Shown: piece by piece, positions 1 to 6,751 of the stretch | Numbering within the stretch: the first letter of the stretch is position 1 | Layout of the letters: each line of letters starts with the position of its first letter | Assembly: GCA_964626495.1 (NCBI GenBank) | Contig: CAZVFT010000083.1 | Coordinates: forward strand, 1-11,145 | From: JACNLN01 sp964626495 | GTDB lineage: Bacteria; Fidelibacterota; Marinisomatia; Marinisomatales; CAZVFT01 | Length of the DNA: 11,145 nucleotides | Direction of reading: 5' to 3' | Notes under the pieces: generated by a model | The model's database searches: none | Seen by the model: only the letters and a program-made list of their open reading frames with translations | Told to the model about the DNA's origin: nothing | Made by a program: the position numbers and the translations under genes

Positions 1-37
1 AAAAGCAACAGGAGCTTTATGTCATACGGAGGAAAAA
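1..37 (+). other. Leader of the first gene; possible 3' end of an upstream gene
   Basis: This is the stretch before the first GTG start. All three forward frames are open from the window edge. One ends at the TAA at 49-51 and would finish in SFMSYGGKSARY. Another ends at the TAA at 54-56 and would finish in RRKKCKVLK. The third runs straight into the first gene. An upstream gene overlapping the next start by a few codons is therefore plausible, but neither its frame nor its identity can be settled from 37 bases. GGAGG at 28-32 lies 5 nt before the GTG and supports that start. Confidence 0.3.
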
Positions 38-1543
38 GTGCAAGGTATTAAAATAAGGTTGGAGTATATATTTCGCTCCACGAAGGGATTGACGTTTCTT
101 GGTATTGCCATGATTTCCTTGATTACTGCAGTCTGGGGGACATTATCAGGTCCTATGGTAGAGTGGGGTGTGAAGGATATTGTCGTAAAGCTGCTTGGCA
201 TGGAGCTTCATGCTGTCGAACGTGAAGGAAGAATCATTATGTTGTATCACGTTATTGCGATGGCTGTACTGGCAATAGAAGTGTATATGATCACCTCTAT
301 TGTTCCTATGAAAAAACATCAACAAACCACGATCAATGCCACGATCACAACTGGATATTTAACGGCGATGATCTTTGGGTTATGGTTTGCTTACTTTGGC
401 CATCAGTTTGTGTTTCATGGATTGTTTCTTCTTGGACAGTCTCTTGTCTTTTTCTCAGGGCTTTTACTGGCAGCAGCACTCTGGCCTTGGAATTCTGACT
501 ACCGAGTTACCGATCTTGAATATGCCAATACGAAGAGCGGTATTGATCTGGAGAGGGTTGCCTTCTTTGTGATGACGGTTGCCACGTTGGGTTCTGCAAT
601 CTTTGGCGCTGTGACGGGCTCCTACTGGGGGAATGGTCATGAAACATTCCTTGCGGAAGATCTGATTCGCGAACCGCATAAAACACCTCTTCAACTGGCT
701 ATTATTGGGCATCTTCACATTATGTTAACGTTAATTGCAGTGGCCATCACACTTATTGTTGGACGATGGTTGAACTTTAAGGGGATTTTACACAAGATCG
801 CCATGCCCCTTATGATTTCAGGAACCATTGTGATTACCACGGGTGTCTGGTCCGTAGTTTCATTTGAACCGATTGCTCATACGATTATTTATGTAGGATC
901 CGTTCTGGTGATGTTATCAGCACTGATGCTGGTGATATACGGTTGGAAAACACAGATACGCGATCGTCTGGAAGAGCAGGGAATCCAAAAAGCTTCTTTC
1001 TGGCAGGGACTAAAAGCCTTACTGCACGACCCCATCAAATTTGGTCCGCTGTGGCAAATGGTATTTATGAACTTCACCGTGAGCGGTGTTGGTATATTTA
1101 TGGCTGTAAAACTGGATGAGATTTTCCGTGTGTGGCCTGCAAGGGAAGAGCGGATTGCTTTGACTGGTCACTGGCATATTTTATCCGGGATTATTGCGAC
1201 GATCATTCTCTTGTATTACGTGGATATCGTCGGTTTAAAAGGAAAAATCCGTCAATGGTTCGGCTGGATTGTGATTGTCTGCTCAGATATTGCCTTTGCT
1301 TCCGTAACCGTTTTCTCAATGAAAAGACTGTTTACCACTGAATATGCTCAGCAGACCGTGGTGAACTGGACGATGATCGGAGCAGATTTTGGGTTGGCAT
1401 CCGTTCTGGTTATACTGGCAATGCTGATGATATGGAAACTGTATGATCTTTTCACAAAAAGGGGTGTGTGGTCGAAAGAGTTTGCTAATCCAGAATTGGA
1501 TGTGGAGAAAACAACCCCCGTTATTTCATCCAATAAATCCTAA
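38..1543 (+). CDS. 12-helix His-rich membrane protein, divergent heme-copper oxidase subunit I-like
   Basis: Integral membrane protein of 501 residues with about 12 hydrophobic helices (near 17-34, 67-88, 103-121, 126-150, 174-194, 219-242, 253-273, 279-301, 338-356, 374-398, 407-427, 441-465). Histidines sit inside helices: H71 in helix 2, H225 and H227 (GHLH) in helix 6, H281 in helix 8, H378 and H380 (GHWH) in helix 10. In heme-copper oxidases and NorB, helix II carries a heme b ligand and helix X an HxH pair for both hemes, so the layout fits. The helix VII His-His pair that binds CuB is absent, so normal catalysis is uncertain. The GTG start is chosen for GGAGG 5 nt upstream; the frame is open further up. 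A NirV-like gene and heme O synthase follow at 16-nt gaps, consistent with a heme protein in respiration or nitrogen-oxide chemistry. An NnrS-like heme protein is an alternative. The family call is inference. Confidence 0.55.
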   Translation: MQGIKIRLEYIFRSTKGLTFLGIAMISLITAVWGTLSGPMVEWGVKDIVVKLLGMELHAVEREGRIIMLYHVIAMAVLAIEVYMITSIVPMKKHQQTTINATITTGYLTAMIFGLWFAYFGHQFVFHGLFLLGQSLVFFSGLLLAAALWPWNSDYRVTDLEYANTKSGIDLERVAFFVMTVATLGSAIFGAVTGSYWGNGHETFLAEDLIREPHKTPLQLAIIGHLHIMLTLIAVAITLIVGRWLNFKGILHKIAMPLMISGTIVITTGVWSVVSFEPIAHTIIYVGSVLVMLSALMLVIYGWKTQIRDRLEEQGIQKASFWQGLKALLHDPIKFGPLWQMVFMNFTVSGVGIFMAVKLDEIFRVWPAREERIALTGHWHILSGIIATIILLYYVDIVGLKGKIRQWFGWIVIVCSDIAFASVTVFSMKRLFTTEYAQQTVVNWTMIGADFGLASVLVILAMLMIWKLYDLFTKRGVWSKEFANPELDVEKTTPVISSNKS

Positions 1544-1559
1544 TCAGACGGAGAAACAT

Positions 1560-2438
1560 ATGATGAAGAAACACATTATTTTTCTGATTCTATTCGCCTC
1601 AGTTTTTGGTCAGACAAAAATCGAAACCGGTGTCGACCCGGATGAATGGGTGTTAATCCAAGCTGGAGAATATCTGCGAGGAATGCATGAGCATGTCACC
1701 GATGTTTCCTATGATTTTGAAATCATGGTCACCGATGTGACGAATGAACAATACGTTCGTTATCTCAATGAAGCCCATGCCAAAGGAAAGGTCAAGGTTA
1801 TCGACAACAAGGTCATGGGATTTTATCCCGGAGATTCCTTTGATGGTTATAAACACGAAGAAAAGGTCGAAGTCGGTGATAAGCTACATGTACCGTTATC
1901 GGAACCGGGAATACATATTGAGTTCGTGAACAGCACATTCGTTGCCGAACCGGCGTATGAAAATCATCCGATGGTCTTTATAACGTGGTTTGGTGCCAAA
2001 GCCTATGCCGATTTTTATGGGTGGCGTCTGCCCACAGAAATAGAATGGGAAAAAGCTGCCAGAGGTTCAGAAGATAATCGTCCCTACCCGTGGGGCTATG
2101 AGATAGAACGGAACCGGACAAACTATGTCAGCAGTCACAATCTTTTTGAAAAACTGTTTAAAGGTGCAATAGGAACAACACCGGTTGGATTCTACAACGG
2201 AAAAACCTATGATGGATATCAAACACTGGATAACCAAAGCACGTATGGCTTGTATGACATGGCAGGCAATGTCTGGCAGTGGACAGGGGACAACTATCCG
2301 GATGTTCATTACCGCTATATGAGAGGTGGCAGTCACACCAACTATGAATATAACCTGAATGTCTGGAGACGAAACAGTGCGGGCCCGGATTATTATGGAA
2401 TGTATGTTGGATTTCGTTGTGCGAGGGATGTAAGGTAA
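1560..2438 (+). CDS. Secreted FGE-sulfatase-fold (SUMF1-like) protein, probable NirV type
   Basis: Protein of 292 residues with an N-terminal signal peptide (MMKKHIIFLILFASVFG), so probably periplasmic. FGE-sulfatase landmarks appear in order: TDVTNEQY near 58-65, WRLPTEIEWEKAARG at 155-169, PWG at 177-179, GLYDMAGNVWQW at 230-241, RGGS at 255-258 and VGFRCAR at 283-289. True formylglycine-generating enzymes have two active-site cysteines after RGGS. Here that stretch has none and the only Cys nearby is C287, so sulfatase activation is unlikely. Cysteine-free relatives include NirV, encoded beside nitrite reductase genes, which fits a location after an oxidase-like gene. The frame stays open upstream, but ATG 1560 follows GGAG at 1550-1553 by 6 nt, begins a signal peptide and lies 16 nt after the previous stop. 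ATG 1563 is an alternative. Fold assignment is firm; the NirV role is inferred from context. Confidence 0.85.
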   Translation: MMKKHIIFLILFASVFGQTKIETGVDPDEWVLIQAGEYLRGMHEHVTDVSYDFEIMVTDVTNEQYVRYLNEAHAKGKVKVIDNKVMGFYPGDSFDGYKHEEKVEVGDKLHVPLSEPGIHIEFVNSTFVAEPAYENHPMVFITWFGAKAYADFYGWRLPTEIEWEKAARGSEDNRPYPWGYEIERNRTNYVSSHNLFEKLFKGAIGTTPVGFYNGKTYDGYQTLDNQSTYGLYDMAGNVWQWTGDNYPDVHYRYMRGGSHTNYEYNLNVWRRNSAGPDYYGMYVGFRCARDVR

Positions 2439-2454
2439 ATGTATTGCTAGTGTC

Positions 2455-3303
2455 GTGAGTATATTAGCTATAATTCGATTTTATATCCAGCTAATTAAGA
2501 CACCTCAGACGGGGCTACTGATATTTACAGCCTTTGCTGCCTACCGCAGTGCTGGGGGTGGATTAGATGTATGGAATTTAATACTGGCCATGTCTGGTAT
2601 GCTGTTTACCATAAGCGGAACTACTGCATTGAATATGGTTTTTGATCGGGATATTGATGCCGTGATGACTCGAACAAAAAACCGCCCGATTCCCAAGGGA
2701 ATTATCACTCCAAAGACAGCTTCCATCTTCGGCTGGACACTCATTATTGCTGGGTCACTCATCAATTTCTGGATGTCGTGGTTATATGGTTTGGTGATTA
2801 CCGCTGGAGTAATTTTTGATCTTGTGGTATACACTATTTGGCTGAAACGGAAATCACCCTGGTCCATCGTGTTTGGCGGTTTATCTGGCGGGATGCCAAT
2901 TTTAGCGGGAAGGGTATTGGTGACTGGACAAATTGACTTCATTGGTATTATGCTCATGCTGGCAATCCTGCTCTGGATACCAACACACATTCTTACTCTG
3001 GCAATGAACCATTCCAAAGATTATAAACTGGCAGGTGTCCCTACTTTTCCTAATGTTTTCGGATTCAATTCAGCAAGGATTTTTATTGCGGTGACCAATT
3101 TATTTGCTGCCGGGATTTTACTCACCGTGGGCTATCTGCTTCATATCAATCATTCTGGGATTGTTGCCATGAGAATCGGGAGCATGATTATGCTGATTCT
3201 GTCTATGAGATTGATACTAAAACCGTCTAGGAAAGCGAATTTCACGCTGTTCAAGTTTGCGTCCCTGTTCATGGCAGGGGCTATGCTTGTATTTGCTCTT
3301 TAA
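2455..3303 (+). CDS. ctaB: Protoheme IX farnesyltransferase (heme O synthase), UbiA superfamily
   Basis: Membrane prenyltransferase of 282 residues that would convert heme B to heme O by adding a farnesyl group, supplying heme O/A to oxidases. Diagnostic UbiA/CyoE motifs are visible: NMVFDRDIDAVMTRTKNRP at 60-78 (N-x3-D-x3-D, the Mg-diphosphate site), KRKSPWSIVFGGLSGGMP at 131-148, WIPTH at 174-178 and the second acidic loop DYKLAGVPTFPNVFG at 189-203. Several strongly hydrophobic helices fill the rest, and the length is typical of the family. The start is GTG at 2455, 16 nt after the previous stop. No clear SD is present, so translation may depend on readthrough of ribosomes from the NirV-like gene. 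The oxidase-like neighbour upstream is the obvious customer. Other UbiA enzymes are possible in principle, but the motif set is that of CtaB/CyoE. Confidence 0.88.
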   Translation: MSILAIIRFYIQLIKTPQTGLLIFTAFAAYRSAGGGLDVWNLILAMSGMLFTISGTTALNMVFDRDIDAVMTRTKNRPIPKGIITPKTASIFGWTLIIAGSLINFWMSWLYGLVITAGVIFDLVVYTIWLKRKSPWSIVFGGLSGGMPILAGRVLVTGQIDFIGIMLMLAILLWIPTHILTLAMNHSKDYKLAGVPTFPNVFGFNSARIFIAVTNLFAAGILLTVGYLLHINHSGIVAMRIGSMIMLILSMRLILKPSRKANFTLFKFASLFMAGAMLVFAL

Positions 3304-3318
3304 CTGGGTGGAGTAGTG

Positions 3319-3417
3319 ATGATAACCAATAAATATTTCTTGAAACTTTGCAGTGTAGACAGCGGCATATGTTGCCGGTTGCATTGCAATTACCATAAAC
3401 AAACAAGGAGGAAATAA
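3319..3417 (+). CDS. Possible 32-residue Cys/His-rich small protein or leader peptide
   Basis: Unrecognised small ORF filling the gap between the heme O synthase and the next membrane protein. ATG 3319 has GGAG at 3310-3313, 5 nt away, and the TAA at 3415-3417 ends 1 nt before the next ATG. The peptide starts MITNKYFLKL and has C11, C18, C19, H22, C23 and H26, a dense set of possible metal or heme ligands, then a basic end (KQTRRK). Tight packing and a good SD favour a real gene. Against it: the same DNA holds two inverted repeats, the last codons double as the next gene's SD, and no homology can be tested here. It may be a translational-coupling leader or chance. Confidence 0.35.
   Translation: MITNKYFLKLCSVDSGICCRLHCNYHKQTRRK
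3363..3389. repeat. Two adjacent short inverted repeats upstream of the 3419 gene
   Basis: CGGCA at 3363-3367 pairs with TGCCG at 3373-3377 around a 5-nt loop. It is followed at 3379-3389 by the palindrome TTGCA-T-TGCAA. They lie 30-56 nt before the start of the 7-helix membrane protein. They could be an RNA hairpin plus an operator, or incidental structure in the small ORF. They do not match the TTGAT-N4-ATCAA box of FNR/NNR regulators. Confidence 0.35.
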
Positions 3418-3418
3418 A

Positions 3419-4048
3419 ATGAGTATTTTTGACCGCATTGTTCTCCTGCTCACAGGACTGGTCTTGATCTACATGATCTGGTACTTCATAAAAAGACAAA
3501 AAAGTCCTGAAACTGCAGGTACATTTAATCTTTACTACATTGTATCATTCCTGGTATTCCTGGTAGCAGGGTTACTGTTGATCGCATTTGGCTGGGACGC
3601 ATTAGGACACCCGTTTGTTGCCGTAGTGGCAGGATTAATTCCATTTGGACTTGCAACAGGATTGATTGCACAGTTTTATTCTGATAATGAAAAGAAGTTT
3701 TTATGGTTTTTTATTGTCGGATTAATATTGATCGCAATTTACAAGTTCGCAGTTCCTGATGCGACATGGGGTAAAGTCATATATCCGATCTTTCACGCAG
3801 TAGCGGGTTTAACAATTTTCTTCGTACCGATTTTTACAGTGAAAGGAGAAAAAGTTCCCGGTGCGTTTGTAAACGTAACAATTGGAGGTGCATTGATAGG
3901 TCTTGGCGGGATTGCTCTTGCATTCTTGACAGCAGGAAGTCAGTTATTATTCTTCTCACAAGATTTTGTGCTGGCGATTCTGGCTCCACTTCTGTTCTTG
4001 ACGGCACTGTTCTTTGCACTTGGATTTGTGAAAGGTGAATCAGGATAG
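3419..4048 (+). CDS. Seven-helix integral membrane protein, unknown function
   Basis: Protein of 209 residues, almost all hydrophobic, with about seven helices (near 7-23, 38-58, 64-84, 93-108, 121-138, 152-171 and 180-203). A short charged loop (KRQKSPE, 25-31) follows helix 1. Glycine-rich helix 6 (GGALIGLGGIALAFL) suggests tight packing. H64 (GHP) and H126 (IFHAVAG, in helix 5) are the only histidines. I do not recognise a named family. The start is secure: AAGGAGG at 3405-3411, 7 nt before the ATG, is the strongest SD in the window and implies high translation. It is the last gene before the stem-loop at 4064-4103. Its place after the oxidase-like gene, NirV-like gene and heme O synthase suggests a subunit or assembly factor of the same membrane complex, which is inference only. 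Confidence 0.8.
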   Translation: MSIFDRIVLLLTGLVLIYMIWYFIKRQKSPETAGTFNLYYIVSFLVFLVAGLLLIAFGWDALGHPFVAVVAGLIPFGLATGLIAQFYSDNEKKFLWFFIVGLILIAIYKFAVPDATWGKVIYPIFHAVAGLTIFFVPIFTVKGEKVPGAFVNVTIGGALIGLGGIALAFLTAGSQLLFFSQDFVLAILAPLLFLTALFFALGFVKGESG

Positions 4049-4063
4049 GTTAACATTTGTGAA

Positions 4064-4103
4064 ATAATTGGGATGTTCCGTTTTTTCGGGGCATCCCAAT
4101 TAT
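4064..4103 (+). terminator. Long stem-loop closing the first operon
   Basis: ATAATTGGGATG at 4064-4075 pairs perfectly with CATCCCAATTAT at 4092-4103. Inside, TT can wobble-pair with GG and CCG (4078-4080) pairs with CGG (4087-4089), leaving a TTTTTT loop at 4081-4086. The stem is thus about 17 bp. It begins 15 nt after the preceding stop codon, as an intrinsic terminator would. No T run follows the stem; the sequence after it is AATATCTT. It may instead be a processing or RNA-stability hairpin. Confidence 0.55.
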
Positions 4104-4106
4104 AAT
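4101..4106 (+). promoter_or_regulatory. Candidate -10 element (TATAAT) for a leaderless gene
   Basis: A perfect TATAAT overlaps the 3' foot of the stem-loop and ends 5 nt before the ATG at 4112. Transcription from it would begin at or within a base or two of the start codon. No matching -35 (TTGACA-like) is visible 17 nt upstream, where the loop and inner stem of the hairpin lie. The match could be chance in an AT-rich tail. Confidence 0.3.
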
Positions 4107-4111
4107 ATCTT

Positions 4112-4546
4112 ATGATTAAAAAACCTGCTGTACATAAACGCTGGTTATTCCTCGTGTCGGGATTACTGTGGAGTGGGGTAGGGATTTTGTTAAACAGTTT
4201 TGCAGTTCGTTGGCTTACACAGTTCAAACATTCTGGTGTTGCTTTGTGTGTCGTGTTCGGTTTGATATCGGGAATAATTATCACTCGATTCGGATTTCAA
4301 AAAGTCATAAAGAAAAATATACAGCGAATTAATTTACTACCAAAAAACGTCTGTATATTTGCTTTCCAGGCATGGGAAAGTTATATACTTGTTGCTGTGA
4401 TGATGAGTATGGGAATTTTCATGCGGACAACAGATTTTATTCCAAGATTATATCTATCCTCATTGTATATCGGGATAGGAATGGCTCTTCTTTTTTCAAG
4501 TATCATTTATTACTATCATTTTTTCAAAATGCAGATTGAATTGTAG
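4112..4546 (+). CDS. Small four-helix membrane protein, unknown function
   Basis: Protein of 144 residues starting MIKKPAVHKRWLFLVSG, with a basic N-terminus and about four hydrophobic helices (near 11-35, 42-60, 81-103 and 112-136). A basic cytoplasmic-type loop lies between helices 2 and 3 (KVIKKNIQR). No catalytic motif is evident; W90 and E91 inside helix 3 (QAWESYIL) are polar oddities. It resembles small uncharacterised membrane proteins beginning K-P-x-V-x-K-R-W/Y, a memory-based impression only. ATG 4112 is the only sensible start, yet it has no SD and sits 8 nt after a strong hairpin, so initiation may be leaderless or may depend on the hairpin. The gene is separated from the next by a 96-nt regulatory gap. 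Confidence 0.7.
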   Translation: MIKKPAVHKRWLFLVSGLLWSGVGILLNSFAVRWLTQFKHSGVALCVVFGLISGIIITRFGFQKVIKKNIQRINLLPKNVCIFAFQAWESYILVAVMMSMGIFMRTTDFIPRLYLSSLYIGIGMALLFSSIIYYYHFFKMQIEL

Positions 4547-4560
4547 AGATATTTTTTTAC

Positions 4561-4589
4561 TTGTTATTGAGAATGAGTCTCATTAATAT
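4561..4589 (+). promoter_or_regulatory. Sigma70-type promoter with Fur-box-like operator in the spacer
   Basis: A -35 candidate TTGTTA (4561-4566) and a -10 candidate TAATAT (4584-4589) are separated by exactly 17 nt. Within the spacer lies a perfect 6-1-6 palindrome, AATGAG-T-CTCATT (4572-4584), which also touches the -10. Against the 19-bp Fur consensus GATAATGATAATCATTATC, positions 4569-4587 match 13 of 19 by hand count. A Fur-family repressor there would block polymerase. The site lies 59 nt before the ATG at 4643 and would control the three-gene hemerythrin operon. Confidence 0.6.
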
Positions 4590-4642
4590 TACCTAATGGA
4601 TATTGTGTCAGATGTGATAAAAACAGTTCGAATAAGGGAAGA

Positions 4643-5497
4643 ATGAGTTTAAACAAAAAACCAATTGTTGGCATACTTGCATTTATTGTTGTTCTGCTTA
4701 CAATGCCATTGGGGCATACGCTAATGATATTAATGGAAAAAATCTTTGGTCACGAGTATCAGTATGTTGCTGCTACACTTCTAGGGATGGTGGGATTTAT
4801 TTTCCTTCTCATTGGCCTGAAGAAAGAGAACGAAACAGCTATGACATGGTTGGGATTTTTTGCAGGACTTTTTATTTGGACAGGCTGGGTGGAATTTTCA
4901 TTTATTTATTTTGCTAACCATCTTGGTGTTCAACCATTTATCGAGAATGGGGAAGTGGTGACAAAACCGGAATATTTAGTGTTACCATCCTCTATTGGAT
5001 TGTTTTTTGCAACAGTTTTGTACTTTTTCTTCAGAAGGGAAACAAGATGTAATTTTTTCAACTGGTTCCACCGGAATTTTAAAATGGGACTCTATCCTAC
5101 TGATAAAAGCCGGAAAAGAAATTTTGCTGTCATTACAGCAATAGAAACAGTTTATATTCTGTGGGCTTTTTATATTTTACTAATGATTGTCTATGATCCA
5201 GGTATTTTTGGAGATCGTCACCTTGCGACATATATCGTCTTTTGGGGATCTTTAATCTGGTCTCTCTATCTGATTCTACGCTTGATAAAGTATAACAAAA
5301 TGGCAAAAGCGGTACGATATGCTATTCCTGCAATAGTCATTTTCTGGAACAGTGTGGAAATTTTAGGAAGATGGAACTTTTTTAAGGAAATTTGGGTTCA
5401 TCCGGGTGAGTATAGTTTGGAATTATTACTAATATTTGGAGCATTTGTGGGAGTAACTGTATTAACCATATTTACACCAGAGAGGGAAAAAGTATGA
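4643..5497 (+). CDS. Polytopic membrane protein (~8 helices), unknown function, in the hemerythrin operon
   Basis: Protein of 284 residues with about eight hydrophobic helices (near 8-29, 41-59, 67-90, 111-130, 157-182, 192-212, 223-240 and 258-275). A basic loop follows helix 4 (RRETR and WFHRNFK, about 131-147). H25 (PLGHTL), H37 and H93 could be heme or metal ligands near membrane faces, but no known motif is recognised. ATG 4643 is preceded by a modest purine-rich SD (AAGGGAAG). The last codons overlap the DUF438-hemerythrin gene by 4 nt (ATGA), so the two proteins are probably made in a fixed ratio and may act together. One possibility is that the membrane protein passes a signal or ligand to the cytoplasmic hemerythrin-PAS protein; this is inference. 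Confidence 0.78.
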   Translation: MSLNKKPIVGILAFIVVLLTMPLGHTLMILMEKIFGHEYQYVAATLLGMVGFIFLLIGLKKENETAMTWLGFFAGLFIWTGWVEFSFIYFANHLGVQPFIENGEVVTKPEYLVLPSSIGLFFATVLYFFFRRETRCNFFNWFHRNFKMGLYPTDKSRKRNFAVITAIETVYILWAFYILLMIVYDPGIFGDRHLATYIVFWGSLIWSLYLILRLIKYNKMAKAVRYAIPAIVIFWNSVEILGRWNFFKEIWVHPGEYSLELLLIFGAFVGVTVLTIFTPEREKV

Positions 5498-6750
5498 GTG
5501 AAATTATTAATAATCGTCAGAAAAGAATCAACACAATGAAGTCGCTGATCCGTCAATTGCACAAAGGAATTACTTCTCCTGAACAAGTGCAGCACCAGCT
5601 GGAAGCGCTTCTGGAGGAAGCAGATTATTCAGACGTTTTTCTTATGGAAGTTCAGTTGATTGAAGAAGGTATCGATCAGAAGGAGATACAGCGTTTGTGT
5701 GATGTCCATACAAAAGTTTTAAGAAAACAGCTGGATAAACAAAAAACACCTGAAGCTACGAGAGGTCATCCTCTTCACACATTTCAGCAGGAAAATCGAG
5801 CTATCGAAAATGCCATTAGCACTCTGGAAGGACTGTTTGATCAAGTAAGAAAGATGGATGACACTACTGATGCCACAACCATTTTTCATATGATCCATGC
5901 GCATTTCAACTCATTAATGGATATTGATAAACACTACCGGAGAAAAGAGAATCTTCTTTTTCCCTATTTTGAGAAAAGAGAAATATCCGGTCCGCCAGCG
6001 GTTATGTGGGGGAAGCACGATGAAGTGCGGGAGATGTTAAAAGATTCCATTAATGGTCTTTCGGGAGCAAAACCCGTTTTAGCAAGTGAAGGGAAGGTAT
6101 TCATAGACCTTGCATTAATTCTGGCATTGGAGCAGGTAAAGGAGATGATTTACAAAGAGGAGAAGGTTCTGTTTCCTATGTCTTCTGAACTTTTAACAGA
6201 CAGTGAATGGTATGAGATATATCTTCAATCTGATGAGATTGGTTACTGCCTGTATGATCCGCAGGATAAATGGGAACCGGAAGATCGTGAAGAAATGCCT
6301 CCTCCCCAGATGACAGCTCAAAAAGGGAAAGTAAAACTCCCCACAGGCGCTTTCAGTGTGGAGGAATTGACCCGGGTTCTTAACACATTACCTGTGGACA
6401 TCAGTTTTGTAGATAGGGAAGATATTGTCAGATACTTTTCTCAGACGAAAGACCGGATATTTCACAGAAGCCGTGCGATTCTTGGAAGGAAGGTCCAGTA
6501 CTGTCATCCCCCATCTTCGGTGCACGTGGTGGAACAAATTGTGAAGGATTTTAAATCCGGGGCTCAGGATACAGTTTCGTTCTGGATACAAATTCGTGAT
6601 AAGTTTGTGCTAATCAGTTACTACGCTGTTCGTGATGAAAACGATCAGTATCTGGGAACGCTTGAGGTGACTCAGGATATTACTGACCTGCAAAAATTGG
6701 AAGGAGAGAGAAGGATATTATCTTACGAATCAATAAAATCGGAGGCTTGA
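5494..6750 (+). CDS. DUF438 - hemerythrin (HHE) - PAS domain protein
   Basis: Cytoplasmic protein of 418 residues with three modules. Residues about 12-85 form a helical DUF438 segment (LIRQLHKGITSPEQV). Residues about 90-230 are a hemerythrin-like HHE di-iron bundle with likely ligands H92 and/or H95 (GHPLH), H147 and E152 (HYRRKENLLFP), H175 (GKHDEV) and E222/E223 (KEEKVLFP). Residues about 290-400 are a PAS domain with GRKVQYCHPPSSVHVV (331-346), the signature seen in DUF438-type proteins. No output domain such as kinase, GGDEF or HTH follows. Hemerythrin bundles bind O2 or NO at iron, and ScdA/YtfE-type relatives act on nitrosylated iron centres, so sensing or repair is the likely job. 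ATG 5494 overlaps the upstream stop by 4 nt. A Fur-like site before the operon fits an iron protein. Confidence 0.9.
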   Translation: MSEIINNRQKRINTMKSLIRQLHKGITSPEQVQHQLEALLEEADYSDVFLMEVQLIEEGIDQKEIQRLCDVHTKVLRKQLDKQKTPEATRGHPLHTFQQENRAIENAISTLEGLFDQVRKMDDTTDATTIFHMIHAHFNSLMDIDKHYRRKENLLFPYFEKREISGPPAVMWGKHDEVREMLKDSINGLSGAKPVLASEGKVFIDLALILALEQVKEMIYKEEKVLFPMSSELLTDSEWYEIYLQSDEIGYCLYDPQDKWEPEDREEMPPPQMTAQKGKVKLPTGAFSVEELTRVLNTLPVDISFVDREDIVRYFSQTKDRIFHRSRAILGRKVQYCHPPSSVHVVEQIVKDFKSGAQDTVSFWIQIRDKFVLISYYAVRDENDQYLGTLEVTQDITDLQKLEGERRILSYESIKSEA

Positions 6751-6751
6751 T

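Noticed and set aside
1443..1559. Longer N-terminus for the FGE-fold gene starting inside the oxidase-like gene
   Set aside because: It would overlap the upstream coding region by about 100 nt and has no signal peptide, whereas ATG 1560 has a good SD and starts a clear signal peptide.
1560..2438. Sulfatase-activating formylglycine-generating enzyme
   Set aside because: The fold motifs match, but the two active-site cysteines after RGGS are missing.
2541..3017. 158-codon ORF on the minus strand within the heme O synthase gene
   Set aside because: It is the antisense shadow of a gene with clear family motifs; its translation shows no recognisable domain.
3363..3389. FNR/NNR-type operator before the 7-helix membrane protein gene
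   Set aside because: The palindromes do not have the TTGAT-N4-ATCAA half-sites or spacing of that family; kept only as unassigned inverted repeats.
3940..4284. 114-codon minus-strand ORF spanning the stem-loop and the next gene start
   Set aside because: It overlaps two plus-strand genes antisense and has no recognisable motif or supporting context.
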